A stretch of 64,000 nt of DNA, from the NCBI GenBank assembly GCA_015501075.1, contig JADNYJ010000015.1, positions 1 to 64,000 on the forward strand, given 5' to 3'. Below, in pieces: positions 35,801-47,000 of the stretch. Source of the stretch: Gymnopilus junonius. Its lineage: Eukaryota; Basidiomycota; Agaricomycetes; Agaricales; Galerinaceae. The notes below the pieces were generated by a model that saw nothing but the letters and a program-made list of their open reading frames with translations, did not search any database and was not told the origin of the DNA. The translations under genes and the position numbers were made by a program. Within the stretch, counting starts at the first letter, position 1, and the number at the start of each line of letters is the position of its first letter.

Positions 35801-36895
35801 GTACAGGCCACTCGATTGTTGATGGTCGTGATGCTTTACCGTCCGCACCGACAAAGAAACCTTGGCCTTAGATAGAAAGAAAATGAGATCCAGAAGTTAA
35901 TACAAAAGCAATAAGCACCACAAACCGTCCTTTGAGATAAGAAACTCGGATTTCCCAACTTGAACAACTCCGGGCTTGGCCTTGGCTCCTAGACCCAATG
36001 TCATGTAACCAGTGAGACCGGTGAGGGCGTTCATGGCCGTTCCAGACGAAGTAGTGGGTAAAGGAGTTACGATATCAACCGCCGTCATCGTTGTTAAAGA
36101 GAAAATAGCATATTCCGTTGGTGAATAAGCGAAACAAGCCGTGTCTTTATCCAGGAATACGATCGTACGAGCAGAATGGGGCAAAGGAGCTTCCTAGGAC
36201 GAAGATTAAAAAACGGTTCAGAAAGAAAAAAAATAACAAAACGTACCCGAACTTCCTGTGGTTCTCCGTCCTTCCATGTGTAAATTACAGCTTTCCGACG
36301 GCATCCTATTAACAATTGTGTAACAAGTGTCGGAATAGGCTGCGATCTCTTGAATTCGCCATCGTCTGGAGCTTTGGGGGTAAGCAGAGCTTGGACACTC
36401 TCGATATACGAGTGCATAGCAAAAGAAAATGCAGCCTTGGCCTTCAAAAGCGGTGTAGGCGGGGATAAGGACGGCAAGGGGAATAAGGTAACAGTCATTT
36501 CTGCAAACGAATTCCTCAGAGAAATAAACGTGTTATATAGCATAAAGTACCGACCAGACAGCACGACCAAAGAGTTTACATCCTTAATGAACCCCAATTG
36601 TTCTATTGACTTCTTCACCAGCCCTTTCTTGACTTCAACCGGTTCGATTGCGTCGCTTTCCTCATCTGATATATGATATCAACCTCGGATATTATTTACA
36701 AGGTTTCAAGACACTGACTCAAGCCGTATATGTGAAGATTTCCGGTAGAGCTTCCAAGGTATAATCTGTCAGCTAGAAATTTCACGTTAGCTCGTGTCGG
36801 CAGAGCTGGTGGCTGATCATGCCTTGAACAGCCAATGAGTCAATCTTCTCCTTTAGTCCCGAAAGAACGACTGTCGGAGTCGTAAATGGAGGCAT
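32891..36895 (-). CDS. VPS39: HOPS subunit Vps39/Vam6
   Basis: Start at 36895 (MPPFTTPTVVLSGLKEKID). The N-terminal CNH domain is seen in ADRLYLGSSTGNLHIYG, MHSYIESVQALLTPK, SARTIVFLDKDTACFAYSP and SKDGQGFFVGADGKASRPS. The middle is helical, VPS39_1-like (NRSIETLVRYLGDRRPKLR, DTALYKSYLIIRP, EVEEDLRARK). Then come ARWIFDFDSEMAFQIFTSED, DPSLCVKYLEYLIAERNEDA and HDRLAELYLS, and finally the zinc-binding VPS39_2 end (CPQCHKRLGNSVIAVHAPR, then GEVTHYNCRELFSRR). All domains of Vps39 are present, and no stop is needed inside exons. It acts in HOPS-mediated vacuole tethering and fusion. The first intron (36822 to 36773) begins with GC instead of GT; it joins AVQ to ADRLYLG in phase. Confidence 0.92.
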
Positions 36896-38121
36896 CCTAG
36901 CGAATATAGTTTGGAATAGGATAATTTTTATGAGAATTCATAACGAGGTGGCCGGCATATAAGACGACTTGGACGACGTCGGACGAGCAGGCAACACTGA
37001 CGGCATTGATGGCAGGTTTGATGGGGACATTACCTTCCAAATAAATTATGACCAAACACCGACGTCTTCGCGCAAATTCCGCCGCAAACTGGTAAAGTGC
37101 GCTTCCTCGTGAGTCGCCTGCAGCCGCCAGTCTGTACATTCCGAGAGAGAGCGCCAATCTTGCTTGACTCTTTTGCGTTAATTTACGGTCTTTTTCAAGG
37201 CACTTGCGGCACGAACTTGACAGGACCCTATTTTACGTCGTACTTGTACCGACCATCGCACGGTGCACAAGTTCCAGGCTCGTTTCAACGCTCCTTCAAT
37301 GGTCTCGGAGACACCTGGGAATGTTCAGACATGGATTTTAACAACGTAACGCAGAGGTGCATGAAGTTGCTCCCCTGAATCCCCTCGTCGCAAATTCACG
37401 TACGACCATCAATTCGTTATGTAGATCCTTCAGCTGTGGCAATGTCCTGAGCAACGAACTCGACTTCCGACACGATGGTATCATAGCTACTTCAAGACTC
37501 GCTTCTCATCTTGTGTAACCTCCTCATTTTACACGACTTATCAGGCAGAGAAGGGGGTCCAATTGGCGCTGACAGAGACCTGAGTAGGGGCCTCGCGGTA
37601 GGCGAAAGATGCACAGCCTCCTCCATCAATCAATAAGTTTGAAAGCATCCCTTGATGCCATTTGTACAAATGCTCAATTTATGCTCAATATATTCCTACG
37701 GAACCATGAAATGGGTATCTTCTGGATCCTTTTCAATGCGCTTCGACATAGAGGTCGGGTTCGAAGACACCTGCTCGTTTTCAGGAAAAGGAACAGGGTC
37801 AGGGTGATAACTGAGCTCGAGCCGTTCGACTGCCGCTTAGGTTCCAGCGCCCATTTGTCTGACCTTGCACAAAAGAAGATCGCGTCCCATCAAATCCTGC
37901 CAGATTCTATCATCTGATGCCACCTTGACAACCGCGATGGTGTGGGACTTTTATTATCCAGGTTCCGATTGGACGCCTGAATCGGATAAATACAGAGGGG
38001 GACGTTTAGGGTTTCTTCAGCTGTGCTCACCCACCCCATCTCCAACTTTGTGCTGGTCACTTAGTCAACGCCAACAAAGAAATCCCTCTCCGTCTAGCCA
38101 ATCCTACTCATCTATATCAAA
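36896..38121. other. Divergent upstream region
   Basis: It lies between VPS39 (minus) and the histidine-rich gene (plus). The frames at 36897-37157, 37097-37378 and 37609-37917 have no domain or partners. A TATA-like ATAAATA at about 37986 lies about 135 bases before the start codon of the plus-strand gene. Confidence 0.5.
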
Positions 38122-39233
38122 ATGGTTCACGCCGTCTCTGCTGTTGCTTTTGCCGTTGTCGCTATCAACGCGGCTTCTTCCCTTGCTATGCCCTCCTACG
38201 AGTAAGAAGATCACTTTTGTATCGTTGACTTGTTGATTTAATTTATGCGTTAGGAATGGTGACTTGATGGAACGTGAATACAATGACTTCGAAGCTCGCG
38301 AGTTCTACGAGCCTCTCGAAGAACGTGACTACCTTGACGAGTTCGAGGCCCGCGAGCTTCTCGAGGAGCTCGACGCTCGCGACCTCGGGGACTTGAGCGC
38401 CCGTGAGATCGAGCAGGTTTTCGAATACCTTCGCTCCGTCTCTTCCTCAAGCGACAGTGACCACCTCCACACTGCTACCAAGACGGTCACTGTAACTTCT
38501 ACGGTCACTCCTCAGCCCACTGCCTGCACCAAGAAGGAGTTGAAGGCTAACAAGAAGGCCGCTAAGGAGGCTGCAAAGAAGCGGAAGGAGGCCGCCAAGA
38601 AAGCGAAGGAGCTCCTCTCCAAGAAGAAGGAGGAGAAGAAGAAGGAAGAGGAGGAGAAGAAGAAGCACAAGCATCACCATCATCACCACCACCACCACCG
38701 TCATCACCACCACCATCACCACGGTGAGGACGAGAACAAGGTGTCTAAGAGTGCTTCTACTACCTCGAGTGTCTCCCACACTTCGACCCCTACCGCCACT
38801 CACACCGGCCACAAGGACCACAAGCTCTTTGCTACCTCTTCGTCGACTACCGCCACCTCAACCTCTAGTACTGCTACTGCCACTGCGACTCACCGTCACC
38901 ACCACCACGACAGGCAACACCCATTCCACCTTCGCCACCACCGTCATCACCCCTACGATGAGGACGATGAGTTCTCCGCCGAAGATGCAAGGATCACACC
39001 TGCTCCGCATGCACATGCGCACGTGGATGCTGTCCGCAAAGTAACTACGTCCACCGTTACTGTTACTACTACCACCACTGCTGCAACCCCATCCTGCACG
39101 GCGGCTAAGAAGGGAGACAAAAAGCACGAGAAGAGGGCTTTCGCGTAAGTCACTTTCCTGCTGAGTCGCTTTCTTGGAAATTAATCATGCTTTTCGTAGT
39201 CGCGAATACCCTTTCTTCGATGATCTCGACTAA
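38122..39233 (+). CDS. Secreted histidine- and lysine-rich repeat protein
   Basis: Exons 38122-38201, 38254-39144 and 39200-39233 give 334 residues. The first 22 residues (MVHAVSAVAFAVVAINAASS) form a signal peptide. A repeat of (E/A)R(E/D)(Y/F/L/I) follows every 7-10 residues (EREYNDF, EAREFYE, ERDYLDE, EARELLEE, DARDLGD, SAREIEQ). Then comes a Lys/Ala/Glu-rich helix, a block of 19 residues that are almost all His (about residues 164-183), a Thr/Ser-rich stretch and a second His cluster (RHHHHDR, LRHHRHH). Near the end, HEKR precedes AFAREYPFFDDLD, which looks like a dibasic Kex2 site releasing a short acidic peptide. Codons end mostly in C or G, unlike neighbours, which suggests strong expression. 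A metal-binding role is inferred from histidine only. No known family is recognised. Confidence 0.75.
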
Positions 39234-40151
39234 TGGTATATTACTTAGGGTTATGTGGGTTATCAATGGGAATTTTTGGTACACTATCTCATGTATGGAG
39301 TTACCTACTTACGATGGGGTCAAATCAAGTTTACATCGTCATGGAGTCTAATTGTGAATACATACACAACATTCCAAAAAATTTGTTCAGCGGGTTTGGT
39401 ACGTCTGTCAATTTCGCCAGATAGGGAGACACGGCAACAATCTATCTTATTGCTGTTATCATGTGGAGACAGATTGCTCAATGCCTTTTCCCTTTGCTTT
39501 GATTGACTATCCGAGGGAACCGCTCCGCGTAAGTACTTCAGCGTTGTGGCCCCCTATACTTTGTCAGCAGAAACATGCTTTTCGATTCTCGACCAATTCT
39601 CAAGATCTTAACGATTGCTTGTCTCGAATGACGACAACATTTATATGCTTCTTCTGTACTACTTTGTCGGGCCACAAACAGTCAAACAACAACCGACATC
39701 AAGGTCGAAAAGCATCCTGATTCCTGAAGTACCAGGGAAACCTTTTATCCTTTTCTGCGAACTTTTCTTTCCCCTGGACTTTTCTTCAGGCCAGGTAGAT
39801 TTGGCATGTAATTCTTGAGGGGATTGAGCACTTGAAGTGAAGAGCGTATACTAGTTACTTGAGCGCATTGGCAATTGCTGGCAAAAATATGTTTCATATA
39901 CTTATAATTTATAAAGTCCAGAAAGAGCAAGCACTTTGGAAAAGGCTGATAAGCCCGATGAATAGTAGGAAAATAAAGCTGCGACGAACGCAATAAGGAC
40001 ATATGTTACTGTATCCGAGTCACGTCATTGGTCGCGCCTTGTTGATCGCATCCAGGTCACTCTCCCTCACCTCGATCCGGGGCCGAATCTCTTAGACCTC
40101 CATCACGAACCTTTTCTTCCTTATTTCTCTCCTCCCATTCTGCGCACAACT
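39234..40151. other. Intergenic stretch
   Basis: It holds the 3' end of the histidine-rich gene and the upstream region of the next gene. The frames at 39463-40002 are short, overlapping and without domains. Confidence 0.5.
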
Positions 40152-43129
40152 ATGGAGATGGATATGGAGAGCCCCAGGCCTATCATTGACGATGAGGTTA
40201 TTGCGGATAGCGAGGAAGAACCTATGGACCAACGAGAAGATTATTTCCCTGGGGTCAGTAACGGTAGTAAGTGTATATCACATTTCCTCGCATATACTTG
40301 ATAGAAACCCTCCAAACTAGGAAACGCTGCAATTAATAGGACTCTGTCTGTGTCGACATTTACCGCATTAGGTCGCCCTCAGCTTGGAATGGTGTCTGGT
40401 GTCTCGACATTTTCAGAGGATATTCATGGGCCGCCATACCGCGTGAGCTCCATAGAGACAACCGCAATAGGAAAAGGAAAAGGAAAAGCTGCAGACACTT
40501 CAATCACCTCATTCACCGATCTTGAAGGTGTATCTGGCGCATTCAGCATTGCGGACAGAGCTAAAATGCGCCAGCGGTCGCAAAAGCAGCCTCCGTCTAG
40601 CATTATAGAAATCCCTTCAGACGAAGAATACGAAGTAGATCTCAAAGCGTCCTCATTGAAATCAAAGTCTAAAGGCAAAGCGAAGCCCAAAGCCAAGGAC
40701 AAAGGCAAGACAGCGGAGAAAGGAAGTTCTTCCGCTGTTTCTGAACCTACTCCTAACGCCGTACCGAAGCCTCGTCCGCGTCCTCGTCCAATACATCCCA
40801 TCCGTCCCAAGTCTACTCATGATGGCATTGGCGTCATTCCAATCCCTGGCGTTGACCACTATCGCTCAGTTTCGACACCCCCGTCGCCTTCGCACGACGT
40901 AGAAATTCCTATCGCTACCTCTACGCCTGCTCGTCCTGACCCGATGTCATGGCGCCCCGACATCGGACAACCTGGTTCATCGCCGTTACCACCTTCAGAT
41001 CCCCCAGGACCTTCAATGAGTACCACCTACAATGAAAGTGGGTATGGCATTCCTCGAATAGAGACACTTCCTAATCAGGATGAACCAGGGAAGTTGTCTT
41101 CGCCTAGTTCTTTATTCAGCGATAGCGCTTCTTCGAGTAAAAAAAGGAAGAGATCACCCCTGGATATCGACACTGAAGTCGACCAGCTCGAGACATCCCA
41201 AAATGCTGCCCCCGTCACCTGGGGTGACATGGCTCGCATGCGCTTTTACAAAGGATCAGATTACGTGTCTCCCCGACACATGCCGCCACCTGGGACATTT
41301 TTTGCGGGTTCATCACAGTCGTCGATTGGAGGCGGGAAGGGCTACGGAGATCTTCCCCCTGGTCCGACCCCCGCGAGACAATCTGCACCTCAGCATGAAA
41401 TCGTGGATCTTACTATGCTCCCTCCTACGATGATTCTAAGCACGACTGCCAAAACGTCAGCATCTAAGCCAAAGAAGCCCCGAAAACATAAAGTGACCGT
41501 TGAAGATGAAGATCTGATGCCACCGCCCATGATAGTCTTGGATGAAGACGAGCAAGATGAGGACTTCGATCCCAATGACGATGGAGAGACAAAAAAGAAA
41601 AAGAAGAAACCGAAAGCAGCACAGAAAGAGAAGAAATCAGCAACTGGCAAGGTCACTTCAAAGAAAACGCAAGTCACTGAATCTTCAAGTAAAAGAAAAA
41701 CGCAGGTCGAAGTAGTTATTGCAACAAAGCCACCTAAGAAAGGGAAGAAAAAAGAAAAATCGACCCCCTCCACCACTGAGTCGCAATCCAAGGACAAAGA
41801 CAAGGGAGAGAAAGAAACCTTTAAGAGCGCTGAATTTATTGACGATTCGGATGACGACGCGGACCCGTTGCGTCTAGTTGAAGGAGCCGCCGATTCAATC
41901 ACAAGGCCAGCTCCTGTCCCAACTGCTTCCCCTCTAACCAAATCTCCATATTCATCTATTCCTTCTGTGCCTTCATCGTCTTCGAAGCCAAAACAACCTG
42001 AAGACACTCTATCATCCTTGAATCCTAAATCTGATTTTGATATGCCAAAATCCAGTCTACCGACGAAGAAACGAACCAGTGGCTCAATCAAACGCAAGGC
42101 CGTCCTTGATTCTGAGGCGAACAAGATTTGCCTCTTGTTGAGGACGACGAGGCCATCGTCGTGAGCACGTCTTCGACCTCAAAGAAAAAGCAGGCTAGTA
42201 AGAAGAAAAATATAGCCAAGGGAAAAAGTAGGAATGTTGTTTTGTCCGATGGAGAGGAAGACGGGGTATATATAGATAAAGTTGACGAAGAGGATGAAGA
42301 ACCCGTCAAAGCAAAGGGCAAGGGGAAAGGAAAGGAAAAGGCCCCTAAGAAAGCAAAGTTGACAAAGAGGATTATTGCGGACGAAGATGATGAGCCTCAA
42401 GAGCTTCCTGGGGATGTACAGCAAGAACAACCTATGCTGAGGAAGCGGCCGACGCGACAAAGGTAAAGACTCTCTTAAACTTGTTATTGGGTTTCCAATG
42501 TCTAAAATGCCCCCTTCTAATAGGAAAATATCGAGCCACCAAAAGCCATTTATGCAACACCCAAGCCTCCAAACTTTTCCAGAGCAGCAGTTACGAATAC
42601 AACCCCTCTGTATGCGCGATACGAAGTTGCACCTCGCAGGAGCACTCTGCCCATGTCTGAGCTTATCCGGCGCGCCAATTCAATGCCTGGGTCACCATTC
42701 CCCGCCGCACCTCCTTCATCTTCCAAAGTCAAACCCCTCACAGCCCGCACTCCCCACTCAACAGCGTACTCGCCCTACCTCAAGTCTTCCAGGAGCCTCC
42801 TCTCACGTATAGCCCCTCTGCATCCTAATAGGCGAACGCCCCCGCCTCCTCCACCGCCTCCTCCCCCAAGGAAGAAGACGAAAAAAGAGTTGGAGTTGGA
42901 GGAAAAATGGGAAGAGGAACTGGTGGAGAGTGTTGGTGGTGTTGAAGCTTGGGCAGTCATGCAAGACGAGGAAAGGAAGGAATTGAGGAAGGCCAAATGG
43001 GCGAGGGAGTTGGGTGATTGGGGAGACGCATTAGTTTTTTTTCTCTTCTTTTTGTTCCTTTGCTTGCTTATTAAGTTATTGCTGATCTTTTTCTGGCACT
43101 CATTATGGACATGGTGTACTGTACGGTAA
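40152..43129 (+). CDS. Nuclear low-complexity protein with SUMO-interaction-like motifs, frame disturbed
   Basis: Exon 1 (40152 to about 40267, MEMDMESPRPIIDDEVIADS) splices to a very long exon. The protein is Ser/Pro/Lys-rich, probably disordered, with basic stretches that could direct it to the nucleus (KKRKRSPLD, KKKKKKPKA). Three SUMO-interaction-like motifs, a hydrophobic core followed by acidic residues or Thr, are visible: SSIIEIPSDEE, EIVDLTMLP and MIVLDEDEQDED. The first frame ends at 42164, but the next frame continues the same kind of protein (LVEDDEAIVVSTSSTSKKK), so one base seems gained or lost near 42117. The next donor (42462) and acceptor (42523) are also out of phase for the clear last exon (ENIEPPKAIYATPKPPNFS, MSELIRRANSMPGSPFP, KELELEEKWEEEL). 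Either a weaker donor at about 42415 is used or there is a second indel. The hydrophobic tail after 43030 may not be translated. No family is recognised. Confidence 0.65.
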
Positions 43130-43675
43130 GTAGTCTACGTAACAACGTGATAATAATTTACAGAAAAGTGGATGAGCTTGTCAATTTGCAATTATGTAAA
43201 TTCAGGAGATGTGTGTGTAGAAGAATGTGGTCAAAAATCTACAAGCAGCCAACTCTCATTAAATAGACACTTCTATTATTATTAATGTTTGGAAAGTCTT
43301 TGGATATAGCGAGAGCGGGCTCAAAATCCATCGTTTCAGTTCTTGCTCAGCGCGGCGCGCGCAGGCGCGCGTAAGCTCGAGACGCGTTTCCATCACATGA
43401 TCGTATCGTGGCGGGGCCCAATGGACTTCCAAACTTCAAAGATTCCCAATCCATCAATATTTCAGTGTCCACTATGCCATCAAGAACTTTATCTTCTTTT
43501 CTTCTCGTGTCTCTTCTGATAACGCGAAACATCACTGACGGTTTTGTTGGATAGACTTTTCCATTGAGCCTTTTCATTAGCATTTTCAAGGGAGGTGAGT
43601 ACCACTTTCAACTCTTCTGCGGCTGGGACTCAACAAGCTGGTAGTAGTAGTAAGTCGCTCCAAACTCATTCCAAA
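43130..43675. other. Upstream region of F-box gene with a CpG-dense patch
   Basis: It contains a short CpG-dense patch at about 43350-43385 (GCGCGGCGCGCGCAGGCGCG). The F-box frame is open back to 43595, but with no ATG before 43676, and GTGAGT at 43595 looks like a donor. A small 5' exon ending at about 43594 is therefore possible. Confidence 0.4.
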
Positions 43676-45328
43676 ATGGGGAGTGCTCTGGCGAAAAATT
43701 TCTCTCTGGATGCCAACAAAATCGATTTCCACATCTACGAACCGTGTCGAATGGAGAACGGAGAAGGTTGCCCTCCTTGTCGTGAAATTCAAGATGTAGA
43801 ACGGCAGATATACGAAGCCAGTGGCGTAGCCGTCGAGAAACTGATAAAAAGGCGCCAATACTTGAAGTCCGCTATTAATGAAATGCACGATCCGATTTCT
43901 CGTCAACTTCCTCCTGAAATTGCGTCCACTGTCTTTCAGTTCTACATCCATGATGGTTCCGATCCACTCTGGAACGAGCATGAGGAAAGTCCGAACCCTT
44001 TCGTCTTAGGAGCCGTTTGTCGAGCTTGGCGTGAAATAGCCTGGTCAACACCCCGGCTATGGGCAACACTTTCTTTGCTCTTTTACCTCCCTGTCAGTGG
44101 TACGAAAATGGCGACTCTCGTGCAGCTCGCTCAGCAGTGGCTGGACCGCGCTGGACAGCTGCCGTTAACGATCACTTTCAGGACTGAGTCTGGATCCCCT
44201 ATTGAAATTAGGGCAATGCACGCTGTCCTTTATTGCATGATCGACCTGATCAAGCAGTACTACTCCCGTTGGCACCGCCTATCCCTAGACGTTGATGGAA
44301 TCTTACTGCCTCATTTTTTCCTCCACTTACGAGGCAAGTGCATGATACAGATGCTACAAATTGGCGATGCCTCAATCCATAGCACCTTTGACGAATCGCT
44401 TTTCGATGATATCGACTTCATACCTTCAAAAATAATCATGACGAATATCCGCCTGCGACGCATGACTTTCTTTTGGGACAATGTCACTTACGTTGAACTT
44501 TGCGATATCCCCTTGGACGATTGTCTAGAGGTTTTGTGCCGCGCCTTGAAGCTCAAAAAATACCGCATTAGTGACATCTTGCAGCCTGGCGACCACTTTC
44601 CTCTACCAATGAGTCCTATTGTTCATACCAATCTCGAAGATCTAAAAATAATTCACACCATCAGCCCACCGTATTTTTTGAATTGGTTTTTTGCCAACAT
44701 CAAACTTCCTTGTCTTGCATCATTATCTTGCCAACTTTTAACAGGTGACTGCTCTCTTTCTTCGGCGGTCTTTGAATCCTTCTTCGACCGCTCTTTATGT
44801 CGCTTGTCGAACTTCAGAATGGCGACCAGGTTTGAAGATGACGATTCGGTCTCCATTTTGAGGAAAACACCATACCTGAAGAACCTTGACTTGTCAATCC
44901 ATGGGCAATCATCATCTACTTTAAATCCCCTTTTCCAACTTCTTGGGAGAACAGCCCTCATTGCCTACAAGGATTCAAAGCGAGAAGTATTTCTGCCTTC
45001 CCTACAATCTCTCAAAATTTGGGTCCAAACTTCTGATTTAAAGGAATTCGGATGGGGCCTGGTACCACATATCTTTGGACCTCTTTCAGACATCGGAGTC
45101 AAAGAAAGACGACCATTACAGGATCTGACTATTTCTCTCAGGTGGCCGCTGAATCCTCCTCCTGAGGAACGGTCGTTGAGCGAGTTTGGCTCGGTCATCC
45201 TTTCACAGTTCCTGGAGTTGAGGAATGCTGGGATAAGCCTACAGTTGTCTGCGCTAAAGGAAGATCTATTACTACCTTCCAAGACTGGTGGTGCAGACAT
45301 GAGGGAAGTCCAAGTCCTTAATAGCTAG
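43676..45328 (+). CDS. F-box protein, intact
   Basis: A single open exon of 550 codons. The N-terminus has a short Cys pair (CPPCREIQD) and a helix, then the F-box core DPISRQLPPEIASTVFQFYI followed by FVLGAVCRAWREIAWSTPRL and WATLSLLFYLP. LRR-like strands fill the rest (RMTFFWDNVTYVELCDIPL, LEVLCRALKLKKYRI, CLASLSCQLLTG, LKNLDLSIHG). The F-box should bind Skp1 and the repeats a substrate for SCF ubiquitylation, as known for this family. It is the intact paralogue of the broken genes at 11736 and 25524. The start at 43676 is the first ATG in frame. Confidence 0.85.
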   Translation: MGSALAKNFSLDANKIDFHIYEPCRMENGEGCPPCREIQDVERQIYEASGVAVEKLIKRRQYLKSAINEMHDPISRQLPPEIASTVFQFYIHDGSDPLWNEHEESPNPFVLGAVCRAWREIAWSTPRLWATLSLLFYLPVSGTKMATLVQLAQQWLDRAGQLPLTITFRTESGSPIEIRAMHAVLYCMIDLIKQYYSRWHRLSLDVDGILLPHFFLHLRGKCMIQMLQIGDASIHSTFDESLFDDIDFIPSKIIMTNIRLRRMTFFWDNVTYVELCDIPLDDCLEVLCRALKLKKYRISDILQPGDHFPLPMSPIVHTNLEDLKIIHTISPPYFLNWFFANIKLPCLASLSCQLLTGDCSLSSAVFESFFDRSLCRLSNFRMATRFEDDDSVSILRKTPYLKNLDLSIHGQSSSTLNPLFQLLGRTALIAYKDSKREVFLPSLQSLKIWVQTSDLKEFGWGLVPHIFGPLSDIGVKERRPLQDLTISLRWPLNPPPEERSLSEFGSVILSQFLELRNAGISLQLSALKEDLLLPSKTGGADMREVQVLNS

Positions 45329-46288
45329 TCCACGAACGTTGTGTACCTATCTGGGTTCTTAAGAACATGCAACGGAGTATTTCCTTTGGGGCCAATCCGT
45401 ACGACGAATACATCACAAACGCGACTCTGCCCATCAAATGAAAAGTGTCGAGGCCATAATCTGATGGATACGAAATGTATCAGGGTGTTTATACTGCACT
45501 GGATTCATCCTTTCTTTTTGAATCTTCAAATGCAAAATTCTTCTGTTATTACCCCATGATTCGCCTTGATTCACACCTTCTCATTGTAATCAATCAATCT
45601 GACCTTTCTCATTTGACGAAGTGGCCGAAGGGAACCAAGTGTCGTCATGTACAAGATGAAGCGTGTGTCTGGTGGACCGTGGCTGAGCGATTAACTTTGA
45701 ACAGTGGCGCCACCATACCATGGAGCTTCCACCTGCACAATTGAGAGAGTTTTTTGATTATTTTAAGCTTCTGCCACTGAGCATGAGATGATTGTGGCTG
45801 AACCGTGGCCAAACAGCGGTCTTTACCTTGTCGTGGATGCATTAGCGTCATTCAGTAATAGATGGGAATCGATTGCATGAGTGAGTTCTCTACAGGTTCT
45901 CTCCACCTGCGGGCCACTGGTCTTCTATGTATCACTCTATTATCGTCATCAACTGCTCAATTGGCCTTGGGCAGCCTGATGCAGCGCCGTTATTTTAAGC
46001 CCGGATTTTCCATGAATTTTGAATCATTGCCGAAGTGGTTCTGAAGAGCCTGAGGCATCACGGGAATAGAAATGTAAGTTGAATGGACGACCTTTGCGTC
46101 AATTGACGTAGTAAAGGTTATCTGCAAGTTGGATTATTCCTAAGGAATTCCCATATAAGTCGAAGCCCCACCGCCCCAAGCCAATCAGAAGACGCAGAAT
46201 CCTCTGGTTAAACCTTGCAGATAACCTCTAGTATTGGTTCTTTTCCGTTGGAGAAATCAGTAAGATGTGTACGCCAACGGAACGTTTA
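45329..46288. other. Intergenic stretch
   Basis: The frame at 45475-45744 (KWPKGTKCRHVQDEACVWW) is open but has no recognisable domain. The rest looks non-coding. Confidence 0.4.
46116..46226. repeat. 13-bp perfect inverted repeat
   Basis: GGTTATCTGCAAG (46116-46128) is mirrored by CTTGCAGATAACC (46214-46226) around an 85-base spacer. It may be a very small foldback element next to the larger MITE-like element. Confidence 0.6.
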
Positions 46289-47000
46289 CTATGATTCGTC
46301 GGGAGTTTGAAACGGAAACATAGAAAAATCGATATCAAATTTTACACATGCTCTGGAGAGCTAAAATTTTACAGAGATGTACAACTTTACATTTTCTTTA
46401 GATTCGTAAAGTTTTTTTAATGAAAAGTTGAAAGTGCAAGCAACAGGAGCATTTCCGCGTCTCAAAAGTGAAAGGATGGGGAGATTGAAACGAGAGTCAC
46501 AGAGCAGTCACGGTTCATTTGAAGTTTTGCTGACAAGCCGAATAGACGGCATGCTGGCAGTAGCATCAGTGCTGCCCACAGTAAATAGAAGGTCTAAGCG
46601 GAGCTTGAATGTTCATCACGTTTGTCACTCTGGATTGGACTCTGAATGGTCCTCCAGGTTTTCTGAATGCAATACTGCGAGAATTGACATGAAATTTGGC
46701 ATGGATGCTCGCCTAAAGGTACTGAAACTGCCTGTAAAATTTTGGCATGACCGCTCATTAGGATCTGGCTAGATCTAACTAATGATCTCATTACATTGAC
46801 TGTTTTGATGTAACGAACTTCTCATCTGTCCGATATCTTTCTCATCCACAGCATTCTCTGAGAAAATTTCTACACCATCTTAAAGGCCAGAAGGTCTAGT
46901 ATTTATGTGATTTTTTCTAGAGCAAAGGAGTGAGGTAGAGAGGCAGGAGCAGGGTCGTTTCAAACTCGCCATCGTTTCAAACTCCCAACGAATCATAGTA
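46289..47000. mobile_element. MITE-like element with TA flanks (712 bp)
   Basis: The ends are CTATGATTCGTCGGGAGTTT… and the inverse …AAACTCCCAACGAATCATAG; 25 of the 26 terminal bases pair. Both ends are flanked by TA (46287-46288 and 47001-47002), the target duplication typical of Tc1/mariner-type transposons. No 8-bp duplication fits. Inside, TAAAATTTTACAG-like words occur in both orientations, and the frame at 46428-46772 has no transposase motif. It is presumably non-autonomous. One copy only is seen in this window. Confidence 0.7.

Noticed and set aside
36897..37378. Overlapping plus and minus frames upstream of VPS39
   Set aside because: No domain, no conserved start and no splice partner; probably promoter DNA.
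38447..39153. Hydrophobic minus-strand frames opposite the histidine-rich gene
   Set aside because: Runs of Val/Met and Leu are the reverse strand of CAC/CAT and AAG/GAG codons; they are shadows, not membrane proteins.
41390..42124. 244-codon minus-strand frame
   Set aside because: It is the reverse of the Lys/Ser/Asp-rich coding exon on the plus strand, which has the real start and introns.
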